From Egibacteraceae bacterium (lineage in GTDB: Bacteria; Actinomycetota; Nitriliruptoria; Euzebyales; Egibacteraceae), in NCBI GenBank assembly GCA_030447925.1, contig JAUJNX010000002.1, positions 310,001-374,000 of the forward strand: a stretch of DNA of 64,000 nucleotides, in the 5' to 3' direction. Below, in pieces: positions 39,155 to 46,972 of this stretch. The position numbers and the translations under genes were made by a program. The notes under the pieces are model-generated. The model saw only the letters and a list, made by a program, of their open reading frames with translations, ran no database searches and had not been told where the DNA came from. Each line of letters opens with the position of its first letter. The stretch's first letter is position 1.

Positions 39155-41287
39155 CTAGCCCCCCGGCACCGGCAGGCGGCCACGGTGGCCGTCGTCGAGC
39201 GCGTCCTCCGCGAACGCGAACGGGGCCCAGCTGACGTTCACGGGCTGCAGGAACGACGGCGGGGACAGGTACTGCAGGCGGTCGTCGTAGGAGAACACCT
39301 TCGAGAACCCGCCCCTGGTGTTGCACGTCCCCCCGCTGCGGTAGAGGGTCTGCACGGTCGTGCCGTTGTCGGAGAAGCTGCTGAAGCAGTTCGGCGGGAT
39401 GGCGGGGTACGGCGTGGACGTGTAGCCCCGGGGGAGCGCGTTGCCGTTCGCGGTGCCGAGGTTCCCGCGGAACTTCTGCCCGATCGACCCGTGGATGAAG
39501 AGGGTGCCCACCGGCCCCCCGATCATCTGGTTGAGCAGGCGCATCGAGTGCCGGGGCGCCAGGATCGCCGCGTAGATCGTGAGGTCGTGCGGGGTCGCCC
39601 GGCCGGTGCCGCTGCCCGCGCGGTAGGTGATGTTGTGGCCGTGCTGGCAGATCCCGTAGCGCTCCGCGCGGCAGACCACCGGCTTGAACAGCTTCACCGA
39701 CCCCAGGCCGGAGACCAGGCCGAGCAGGTCGCGGTCGCCGGTCGGCGGCGCCGGCGAGCCGCTCACCTGGCTGTAGCCGGAGGCCGTCGAGGAACTGCGC
39801 GGCGTCGAGGCGTAGCCGATGTGCCAGGTGACGACGACGTCGTGCTCGGCAGCCAGCGTCAGCCGGCCCCGCAGCTCGCCCTCCACGTAGACGTCACCGT
39901 CGCTGCACCCGTAGGGGGTGATGTCGGCGTCGGCGGCGCCCGGCACGCCGGAGGGGTACATGCCGATGCCCACCGGGCCGTCCCGGTAGTCCGGGACGGC
40001 CGGGTAGCCGTTCATCGCCGGCACGGGACCCAGCGGTGGCAGCCAGCCGGTGCAGTCCGCCGCGCCCGCGTCGTCGACGTAGACCACGCCGTTCGGGGGC
40101 AGCGCGACGTCGCGGCCGGTCTCGTAGCCGGGGGTCAGCTCGCTCTGCACCCACAGCCGGTCGCCGCGCAGCACGATCCGCGTCGGACCGGTGAACACGT
40201 ATCCCCCGTCGGCGGCGGCGTCGCGCACCTCCTGGTTCTCCGGCGGCAGGTCCAGGGGCGGGGAGTACAAGGGCCTGGGCGGCGTGTAGGGGAACTCGGG
40301 CTGCGCGGCCGCGCTGTGCCCGTTGACCACGCGGTGGACGTCGAGGAAGCCGGGGGCGGGGACGGTCAGCGGCGTGCCGGGGTTCCCGTCGGCGTCCACC
40401 CCCCAGCTCGTCGACACGGGCGTCCGGGGGAACCGGGTCCGCCCGCTCCCGTCCTGGCGGATCGGGGTCGCGTCGTTGCTGTGGTATGGGCCGTCGAAGA
40501 CATCGGTGGTCCAGTGCGGTTCGCTGCAGTCGGGGTGCCGCCCCGACCAGCCCGCCAGCAGGCGGTCCGCCCGGTAGCCCGGCGTGGAGTCGGACACGGA
40601 GGCCGGGCGGTCGGCCGCGGGGGCGTAGCGGAAGTGCGCGCACTGCGCCTCGGCCTCGCGCGCCGCGTCCGGCCCGACCAGCAGTGGCGCCCGGCCGTCG
40701 TTGTCGTGCAGGTCGTTGACCGGGGTGCCCCCGCGGCCGGTCTCCGCGTCGTTGTCGCTGGGCGGCCAGGTCTCGTACTGGTCGGGGTCGCGGGTCTCGT
40801 AGGTGCTGACGTAGACGTAGTCCAGGAAGGAGCGCCGGCGCAGCGTGGTGGTGATCGTCCGTGTCCGGTTCCCGACCAGCCCCGTCGAGGTGATGCGGAT
40901 CGTGCCGTTGAAGCGCACCAACGGGTCGACGGTGTAGGTGAACCGGGCGCCGTTCGCGGCCCCCGGCACGTCCACGAAGGCCGTGTAGGCGGCGTTGGTC
41001 GTGTCGACGTCCGGGTTGGCCACGTCGTTGGCCGGGTCACCGTCGGTGCCGGGGAGGGTCGGCGCCCGCTCCCAGTAGTAGGGGTCGGAGTTGATCCGGT
41101 AGAGATAGTCCTCGACGCCGGCCTCAGCGGCCGCCAGGGCGGCGTGCCAGTTGACGTCCTGGGCGCTCTGGCGCAGGGCGCTGACGCTGCTGGACAGGAT
41201 CGCGGCCAGCAGCAGCGACACGGCACCGAGGATGCCGATCGTGGTGACCAGGGCCGCGCCCCGGTCGTCCTCCCTCAGGCCGCGCAT
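39155..41287 (-). CDS. Giant PilX-like prepilin, module 1
   Basis: A 710-residue protein starting MRGLREDDRG, then the hydrophobic AALVTTIGILGAVSLLLAAI spine. It has the cleavage glycine but Thr instead of Glu at +5, as in PilX/GspK-type tip pilins. ALAAAEAGVEDYLYRIN follows, as in PilX_N domains. The roughly 600-residue head is unrecognised, with GYVFTGPTRIVLRGDRLWVQ, VYVEGELRGRLTLAAEHDVV and DRDLLGLVSGLGSVKLFKPV. It is paralogous along its length to 44094-46187. It starts two bases after the PilW-like gene stop. Probably a minor pilin at the fibre tip. Confidence 0.8.
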   Translation of the reverse strand: MRGLREDDRGAALVTTIGILGAVSLLLAAILSSSVSALRQSAQDVNWHAALAAAEAGVEDYLYRINSDPYYWERAPTLPGTDGDPANDVANPDVDTTNAAYTAFVDVPGAANGARFTYTVDPLVRFNGTIRITSTGLVGNRTRTITTTLRRRSFLDYVYVSTYETRDPDQYETWPPSDNDAETGRGGTPVNDLHDNDGRAPLLVGPDAAREAEAQCAHFRYAPAADRPASVSDSTPGYRADRLLAGWSGRHPDCSEPHWTTDVFDGPYHSNDATPIRQDGSGRTRFPRTPVSTSWGVDADGNPGTPLTVPAPGFLDVHRVVNGHSAAAQPEFPYTPPRPLYSPPLDLPPENQEVRDAAADGGYVFTGPTRIVLRGDRLWVQSELTPGYETGRDVALPPNGVVYVDDAGAADCTGWLPPLGPVPAMNGYPAVPDYRDGPVGIGMYPSGVPGAADADITPYGCSDGDVYVEGELRGRLTLAAEHDVVVTWHIGYASTPRSSSTASGYSQVSGSPAPPTGDRDLLGLVSGLGSVKLFKPVVCRAERYGICQHGHNITYRAGSGTGRATPHDLTIYAAILAPRHSMRLLNQMIGGPVGTLFIHGSIGQKFRGNLGTANGNALPRGYTSTPYPAIPPNCFSSFSDNGTTVQTLYRSGGTCNTRGGFSKVFSYDDRLQYLSPPSFLQPVNVSWAPFAFAEDALDDGHRGRLPVPGG

Positions 41288-41288
41288 G

Positions 41289-41951
41289 TCAGTTCCCCTC
41301 GTCACGGTTGAAGCGGTTGGGCAGGCGGACGATCTGGCTGATCGGTGTGTCGGGCACGCTGCGGCCGGGACGACCCTGGACCCGCAGGTCCACGCGGACG
41401 AAGCGGACCAGTTCCTGGCTGGCCGCCGGGAGCGACGCCGTGCTGGGCGAGGGGGCGGGGTAGGCCGACGGCGTCGGCCGGACCGTGGGCAGGAAGGAGA
41501 AGACCGCCTGGCCCGGTACCAGACCACGGGCCAGGACGCGGGAGGTCTCCGCCGCCGGGTACGCGGCCGGGTCCACGTTGCCGCCACCGCTGACCGGCCC
41601 GGGCGTCAGGTACCGGACCAGCCGGTCCCCCTCCAGCGCGATGCGGATGCGGGACGGCGCCCGCCCCGCCTCGACGTCGCGGTTGGCGAAGAACTGCACC
41701 TGGCCCGGCTGGGCGATCAGGAACACGGTCGCGCCGTTGGGGGTCAGGGTGCGCAGGTCCGCCGACACCGCGCCGGCGGCGATCCGCGCCTGCCCCAGGT
41801 CGACCTGCTGCTCCGCCGCCGCGGCGCTGAACCGGTGGGTGGCGATCAGCGCGGTGGCGGCCGCGCCGAGCACCACGCCCACCAGGGCCGTGGCCACGAG
41901 CAGCTCCACCAGGCTGAAGCCCTCCTGACCGTCGGCCCGCCGGCCGGTCAC
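41289..41951 (-). CDS. PilW-like minor prepilin, module 1
   Basis: A 220-residue prepilin with leader ending DGQEG and mature FSLVELLVATALVGVVLGAA (Glu +5 present). The head begins with DLGQARIAAGAVSADLRTL, a motif shared with its paralog at 46238-46972, and ends VRVDLRVQGRPGRSVPDTPI and IVRLPNRFNR. The layout and the order after the PilV-like gene suit PilW. GTG start overlaps the upstream stop by four bases. Confidence 0.8.
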   Translation of the reverse strand: MTGRRADGQEGFSLVELLVATALVGVVLGAAATALIATHRFSAAAAEQQVDLGQARIAAGAVSADLRTLTPNGATVFLIAQPGQVQFFANRDVEAGRAPSRIRIALEGDRLVRYLTPGPVSGGGNVDPAAYPAAETSRVLARGLVPGQAVFSFLPTVRPTPSAYPAPSPSTASLPAASQELVRFVRVDLRVQGRPGRSVPDTPISQIVRLPNRFNRDEGN

Positions 41952-43873
41952 GGCCGCCCGGCCTGGTGGTGGGCGACGATCTCCTCGGCCGACAGGGCCC
42001 GTTCGTAGAGGGCCACCTCGTCGAGGTCGCCCGCGTACTCCACGTAGTCGAACGGCCAGGCGCCGACGCGCAGCGCCGCGCTGGTGTCCGGCAGGCTGCT
42101 GGTCAGCACCCGGCTCGTCTGCTGGACCCCGTCCACGTAGATCCGCGCGGTGGTGCCGTCGTAGGTGGCCGCCACGTGGTGCCACGTGCCCGGTGTCAGC
42201 GCGGTGTAGGTGAGGGCCACGTCCTGCACGCCGTCGACTCTGCGCTCCAGCCCCAGGCCGTACTCGCCCTGGTGCCACAGGCTCCAGCCATTGCGGGGGC
42301 TGGACCCCACCTCCTTGAGCAGCAGCGGGCGGTACTGCGCGTCGACGATCGTGGGGCGGGTCCACAGCTCCAGGGTGAAGGGGACGCGGCCGGCGAGGTC
42401 GAACACGTCGCCGGCGTCCACGCGCTCGCTCATGGTGTCCACCGCGATCGCGCTGTCGGTGTCACCGGCGAGGGCGCCCGCCCGCCCGAGGGTCACCGCC
42501 CCGTGGTACGACCCGTGCCGCCCGTTGCCGGACGCGTCGGCGGCCACGGTCGCGCCCGCGCCCTCGCCCAGCCGGTAGTAGAGGGAGGGCGCGCCGGACA
42601 GCACGCTGTCGGGGTAGCTGGCCGGCAGGGCGTCGACGTGGACCGCCGGGGCGCCGGGGCGCACCTCGAGCACCGGGCTCGTGCGCCCGCCGTAGCTGAG
42701 CTGCCAGTCGCCATAGGGCAGGGCGACGTCCTGCACGAAGGTGCCGCCGGCGTCGAGGGCGCCCAGGGTCAGCGTGCCGGCGCAGGGTGAGCCCACCACG
42801 GCGGGCGACACGTCGCGGGCGACCACGTCCTGCCCCGCCAGGGACTGGTGGCCGCCGATCGACACGCCCAGGGTCCCCGCGGTGACCTGCACGGAGGTGG
42901 CGCGCTCGCCGCGGTCGAGGTCGAACGCGGCGTCCTCCCCGCCCCAGTCCGCGGGGCGGTTGTGGGCACAGCCGGCCCACGCGCGCCAGCCCGTGTCGTA
43001 GGGGAAGAGCGGGTCGAGCACCCACCGTCCGCCGCTCCCGCCCGCCGGTGCCAGCGTGCGCGACGACGAGGCGGCGGTCATCAGCAGCGCCGGGGGGACC
43101 GCCCCGCCCGCCTCGCCGGCGATCCCCAGTTCCAGCGCGGCGGCGCGGTCGTAGGTGAACGCGGCGGAGGCTGTCTGCCCCTGCTGCACGATCACCTGCT
43201 CCTCGCCCTGCTGGACCCCGTCGACCTCGTCGACGTAGCCCGGGACGCCGATCGTCACCGCGTAGGTGCCCGGCGGGACGTCGGCGAAGAACGCGCAGCC
43301 GATGCTGCTCGTCACCTCGGTGTCCTGGTAGCCGCCGTCGTCGCGCCGCAGCGTCACCAGGCGACCGGCGGGGAACGCGCCCGCCGCGTCGCGCACGAGC
43401 ACCGCCACGTGGCCCAGGCCGGGGCGGTAGGAGGTCACCGCGGGCGTGATGATCGAGCTGGACCGCACCGGCTGCCGGTTCCCCAGCCGCGGCCAGCTGA
43501 CCTCGACGTTGACCTCGAGGAACCTGCGGCCCAGGCCGCCGTTGCTGTGGGCGAAGGCCGTGCACGCCTCCGCCTCGCTGCGCCCGACGGTCCACGCCGT
43601 GACGGTGTCGATCGTGAACGTCGTCTGGCCCACCTGCTGGTACGTGGTGGTCGTCTCCGCCTGGAGCTCGTCGTTGCGCACGGTCCTCAGGATGTCCATC
43701 TGCTGCGCGGCGAGGTTGGCCGCCACGATCCGGTCCCGGCTGTCCGCGGTCGCCTTGAGCGCCGCCGTCAGGCCGGCGGCCGTGACGGTCCCGATCACGG
43801 CGAGCAGCGCCATCGAGACGAGCACCTCGACGAGCGTGACCCCCGCCTCCTCCTCCCTCCCGCCGGCGGCCAC
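41948..43873 (-). CDS. LamG-domain minor prepilin (PilV-like adhesin), module 1
   Basis: A 641-residue prepilin. Leader REEEAG, mature VTLVEVLVSMALLAVIGTVT (Glu +5), then SRDRIVAANLAAQQMDILRT. Residues about 150-215 form a carboxypeptidase-regulatory/Cna-B-like beta sandwich (SIGCAFFADVPPGTYAVTIG). The C-terminal 200 residues are one LamG/concanavalin-like domain: SLYYRLGEGAGATVAADASG, PFTLELWTRPTIVDAQYRPL, GTWHHVAATYDGTTARIYVD and DLDEVALYERALSAEEIVAH. LamG domains bind sugars or proteins, so this looks like a tip adhesin. Starts directly after the 70-codon chimeric remnant. Confidence 0.85.
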   Translation of the reverse strand: MAAGGREEEAGVTLVEVLVSMALLAVIGTVTAAGLTAALKATADSRDRIVAANLAAQQMDILRTVRNDELQAETTTTYQQVGQTTFTIDTVTAWTVGRSEAEACTAFAHSNGGLGRRFLEVNVEVSWPRLGNRQPVRSSSIITPAVTSYRPGLGHVAVLVRDAAGAFPAGRLVTLRRDDGGYQDTEVTSSIGCAFFADVPPGTYAVTIGVPGYVDEVDGVQQGEEQVIVQQGQTASAAFTYDRAAALELGIAGEAGGAVPPALLMTAASSSRTLAPAGGSGGRWVLDPLFPYDTGWRAWAGCAHNRPADWGGEDAAFDLDRGERATSVQVTAGTLGVSIGGHQSLAGQDVVARDVSPAVVGSPCAGTLTLGALDAGGTFVQDVALPYGDWQLSYGGRTSPVLEVRPGAPAVHVDALPASYPDSVLSGAPSLYYRLGEGAGATVAADASGNGRHGSYHGAVTLGRAGALAGDTDSAIAVDTMSERVDAGDVFDLAGRVPFTLELWTRPTIVDAQYRPLLLKEVGSSPRNGWSLWHQGEYGLGLERRVDGVQDVALTYTALTPGTWHHVAATYDGTTARIYVDGVQQTSRVLTSSLPDTSAALRVGAWPFDYVEYAGDLDEVALYERALSAEEIVAHHQAGRP

Positions 43874-44086
43874 CTACTGGACCAGGTCGAAGGTCTTGAA
43901 CATCGGCATGTACAGCGCGACGACCATGGCGGCCACGATGCTGGCCAGGACCACGATCACCAGGGGCCCCAGGGCGACCGCGACCGCCTCGCCCTTGTTG
44001 ATGCGCTCGCGCACGTCGTTGACGGTGTCGCTGATGACGACCTCGGTCGTCACGATCCGAGCCTTGCCGTCGATGGTCTTCAACAT
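43874..44086 (-). pseudogene. Chimeric pilT-pilC remnant, 70 codons
   Basis: The frame is a mosaic. MLKTIDGKARIVTTEV matches the pilT product at LLKTIDGKGRIAATEV. ISDTVNDVRERINKGEAVAV matches the pilC product at ISNAVDDVRESVKEGEAVAA. GPLVIVVLASIVAAMVVALY with MPMFKTFDLVQ matches the pilC C-terminus. The last 80 bases are nearly identical to the pilC 3' end, and both stop codons sit directly before a LamG prepilin start. It is most simply the second copy of a duplicated pilT-pilC pair reduced by internal deletions. The frame remains open with a complete membrane helix, so a retained small protein cannot be excluded. Confidence 0.75.
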
Positions 44087-44093
44087 GATTGCC

Positions 44094-46187
44094 CTATGGG
44101 GACGGGATCGGCGGCAGGCTCGCCGGGGCCGTGCGCTCCTCGTAGCTGGAGCGGCTCCAGCTCACCCGGTCCGGTGACAGGAACGAGGGCGGTTCCATGT
44201 ACCGGACGCGGGTGTCGTAGACGAAGGCCTTGTAGAACCCGCCGAGGGTGCGGCAGTCGTTGACGTTCTGGTTCAGGCCTCCCGACACCAGGGGGTCCAC
44301 GCAGTTCGCCCAGCCGTCGGGTCCGCTGTTGGGCACCTGGCTCCCGCCGCCCTGCCCGCTGGTGTAGGCCGGGGTCCCCACGTACGAGGAGAAGCGCTCC
44401 GACAGGGTGCCGACGACGGTGAGCGTCCCCCGGTTGCCGCCCATCGTCCCGTTCGCGGTGTTCAGGGCGTGGTCCGTGGAGAGCATGGCGGCGTAGATGA
44501 CGGGGTCGGACATCGCCCTGGTGCCCCCGTCGCGGAAGGGGATGTTGGCGCCGTGGAGGCAGACCTCGCGCTCCACCCCCCCGTACTGGAGCCGGTACCG
44601 GCAGCGGGTGGGCTTGAAGATCCTGAGCTGGCCGGTGGCGATGAGGCCCAGGAGGTCGCGGTCGGTGGCGGGCGGCTGGCGGGTGTAGGCGCCCGGGACG
44701 CCGGGATCGGCCCGCGCGGACTCGTAGCCGATGTCCCAGGTGATGACGATGTCGCTCTGGCTCGCGATCGTCAGCCGTCCGCGGAGCTCACCCTCGACGA
44801 ACGCATCGCCGGCGCTGCAGGAGTAGGTGGTGACGTCCCACCCGGCCGGGTCGGCCGGGTACATGGGGGTGAGGTAGTCCTGCACGTAGGCGTGACCGGT
44901 CGAGCCCTGGAGCGGCGGCCGTGCCTGGGCGCAACTGGTGGCGTCCTCGACGTACACCACCCCGTTGCCGGGCAGCGCCACCTCACGCTCGCCCGACGCC
45001 GGCAGGGTGACGGTGGCCCCGCTGGTGTCCTTGCCGATGACCCTGCCCGCCGACCCGGGACTGCGGACGTAGAGCTGCCCGTCGGGCCGCAGGATGATGC
45101 GGGTGGGGCCGGTGAACACGTACCCGCCCAGCGCGGCGGTGTCGCGCAGCTCGCGGTTGTTCGGCGGGATGTCGATGGGCATGCGGTAGCTGGGCCGGTT
45201 GTCGACGGTGCCCTCGAACAGCGGGGTGGCGTGGGTGCCGCCGCCGTTGGGGATCCGGTAGCCGGGCGGGTGCACCGACGCCGAGTTCGGGTCCCCGAAG
45301 CTCGTCGTCGCCAGCCACGGCGACCGCCAGGTCGACCGCTCACGGCGGACCTGGATGACGTCGTTGAAGTGGAACGGCCCCACGAAGGTGGCCTGGGTGA
45401 ACGAGAACTCGTTGCAGTCCGCGTGCCGGCCGTAGTACGGGAAGCGGTTGGTCGTGTTCCTGTCACCGGCGACGACCGGCCGGTCCGTGTCGTACCGGTG
45501 GTAGGTGCACTGCTCCCTCGCCCGATCCCGGGCCTCCTGCCCGAACTTGAAGTCCTCCACGAGGTTGCCGTAGATGTCGACGACCGTGCCGTCGGGGTTC
45601 AGCGTGGGGCTGTCCCTGTCGCCGTAGCCGATGTCGCCGTCGTAGAGGTTCGGGGGCCAGGTCGTGTACAGGTCCGGGTCGAGGGTGCCGTAGTCGGCGA
45701 AGTAGACGTAGTTCAGGAACGACTCGCGGCCGACGATCGAGCGGACCGTCCTGGTCGTCCCGCCTACGGCCCCCGTTGACGTCACGGTGAGCTTCCCGTC
45801 CGCCTCGACGTGGGGATCCACGGTGTAGGTGAAGTGCGCGCCGTTCTGGGCTCCCGGCACCGGGACGAACGAGGTGAAGGCGGGGTTGGCCGCGTCGGGG
45901 ATCCGCCGCCAGTAGTCCGGCTGGGCGTTGAGGCGGTAGAGGAGGTCCTGGATGCCCGCCTCGGCGGCGCCCAGCGCCGCGTTCCAATGCACGTCCCGGC
46001 GCGTCTGGCGGCTGAGGTTGATCGTCGACGACAGGACCGCCACCACCAGGAGCGTGACGGCGCCCAGGATCCCGATGGTCGAGACCAGCGCGACGCCATC
46101 CTCCTGCTCGGTGCGGCGGAGGGATCCGGGGAACGTGAGCAACGGGCACCACCTGCGGGGTCGGTACGCCGTGGGAGTCCCCCGCAC
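44094..46187 (-). CDS. Giant PilX-like prepilin, module 2
   Basis: A 697-codon gene paralogous to 39155-41287: EQEDG then VALVSTIGILGAVTLLVVAV (no Glu at +5), AALGAAEAGIQDLLYRLNAQ, then the large head with GYVFTGPTRIILRPDGQLYV, FVEGELRGRLTIASQSDIVI and DRDLLGLIATGQLRIFKPTR. The conserved blocks appear in the same order. The start is uncertain: GTG 46187 gives a 31-residue leader before the spine, whereas TTG 46142 after AGGTGG gives a leader like that of module 1. Six bases before the chimeric remnant ATG. Minor pilin, probably at the tip. Confidence 0.8.
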   Translation of the reverse strand: MRGTPTAYRPRRWCPLLTFPGSLRRTEQEDGVALVSTIGILGAVTLLVVAVLSSTINLSRQTRRDVHWNAALGAAEAGIQDLLYRLNAQPDYWRRIPDAANPAFTSFVPVPGAQNGAHFTYTVDPHVEADGKLTVTSTGAVGGTTRTVRSIVGRESFLNYVYFADYGTLDPDLYTTWPPNLYDGDIGYGDRDSPTLNPDGTVVDIYGNLVEDFKFGQEARDRAREQCTYHRYDTDRPVVAGDRNTTNRFPYYGRHADCNEFSFTQATFVGPFHFNDVIQVRRERSTWRSPWLATTSFGDPNSASVHPPGYRIPNGGGTHATPLFEGTVDNRPSYRMPIDIPPNNRELRDTAALGGYVFTGPTRIILRPDGQLYVRSPGSAGRVIGKDTSGATVTLPASGEREVALPGNGVVYVEDATSCAQARPPLQGSTGHAYVQDYLTPMYPADPAGWDVTTYSCSAGDAFVEGELRGRLTIASQSDIVITWDIGYESARADPGVPGAYTRQPPATDRDLLGLIATGQLRIFKPTRCRYRLQYGGVEREVCLHGANIPFRDGGTRAMSDPVIYAAMLSTDHALNTANGTMGGNRGTLTVVGTLSERFSSYVGTPAYTSGQGGGSQVPNSGPDGWANCVDPLVSGGLNQNVNDCRTLGGFYKAFVYDTRVRYMEPPSFLSPDRVSWSRSSYEERTAPASLPPIPSP

Positions 46188-46237
46188 GGCACCTACCAGG
46201 GGATGTCGGCAGGCTCAGGTGCGGCTTGAGCTAGACG

Positions 46238-46972
46238 TCACCGCAGTGCGAGGTTGGGCAGCCGCACCACGGAGCGGACCCGCGTCGTGCCGATAGCCCG
46301 GGCGTCCGGGGGATCGACGGCCAGGGTGACCTCGACGAACCGCACGAGGGGCTTGCGGGCCTCGGGCAGGAGTGCCGGGGTGCCGGTGGTCGCCAGGTTG
46401 CTGGGCACCGGCGTCGGTGTGGGCCCGGCGCTATAGGCGAATGACGAGTGGTAGCGGAACAGCGGCACGTCGGTCCGCAGCCCGCGGGCCAGGACACGGC
46501 TGGTGGTCTGGACGGTGCCCGTCGTGTAGGCGGTGAGCGGCGGGGTCCGCGCCGTCCCGGCCGGCGGCCGGATGGTCGAGCGCGTCACGGTGCCGCTCGC
46601 GTCGCGCAGGATGTGGATCTTCACCGGCGGTTCACACACGGGCGGCGTGGGCGGCGGGCCAGGGGCCGACGGGGTGCAGGCGATGGTGCGGTCGGCGTAG
46701 AAGATCACCTCGCCGTCCGCCGCTCGCTCGAAGGTCACCGACTGCAGGGTCACCAGCGCGCGCAGGTCGGCGCTGATCGCGTCGGCCGCGATCCGCGCCT
46801 GGCCCAGGTCGTTCTGGCGCTGGAGGGTCCCGGTGACCGTGCGCTGGGCCTGGATCATCGAGTTGGTCAGGATCCCCAGCACGATGCCCATGAGGACCAG
46901 GACGACCATCAGCTCGACGAGGGTGAAACCCTCCTCACCGGCCGCCGCCCGCTGCCGCCCCGGGTCGGTCAT
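46238..46972 (-). CDS. PilW-like minor prepilin, module 2
   Basis: A 244-residue prepilin from ATG 46972. Leader ends GEEG, mature FTLVELMVVLVLMGIVLGIL (Glu +5), then DLGQARIAADAISADLRAL, matching the module 1 paralog. The head is larger, with a cysteine pair in a Pro-rich insertion (CTPSAPGPPPTPPVC), and ends RFVEVTLAVDPPDARAIG. Four-base overlap with the LamG gene upstream. Its stop is 50 bases from the giant prepilin gene. Confidence 0.8.
   Translation of the reverse strand: MTDPGRQRAAAGEEGFTLVELMVVLVLMGIVLGILTNSMIQAQRTVTGTLQRQNDLGQARIAADAISADLRALVTLQSVTFERAADGEVIFYADRTIACTPSAPGPPPTPPVCEPPVKIHILRDASGTVTRSTIRPPAGTARTPPLTAYTTGTVQTTSRVLARGLRTDVPLFRYHSSFAYSAGPTPTPVPSNLATTGTPALLPEARKPLVRFVEVTLAVDPPDARAIGTTRVRSVVRLPNLALR

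Noticed and set aside
43874..44086. A genuine short PilC paralog
   Set aside because: Only the last membrane helix and two internal scraps are present, and the 5' part is from pilT; it cannot form a platform protein.
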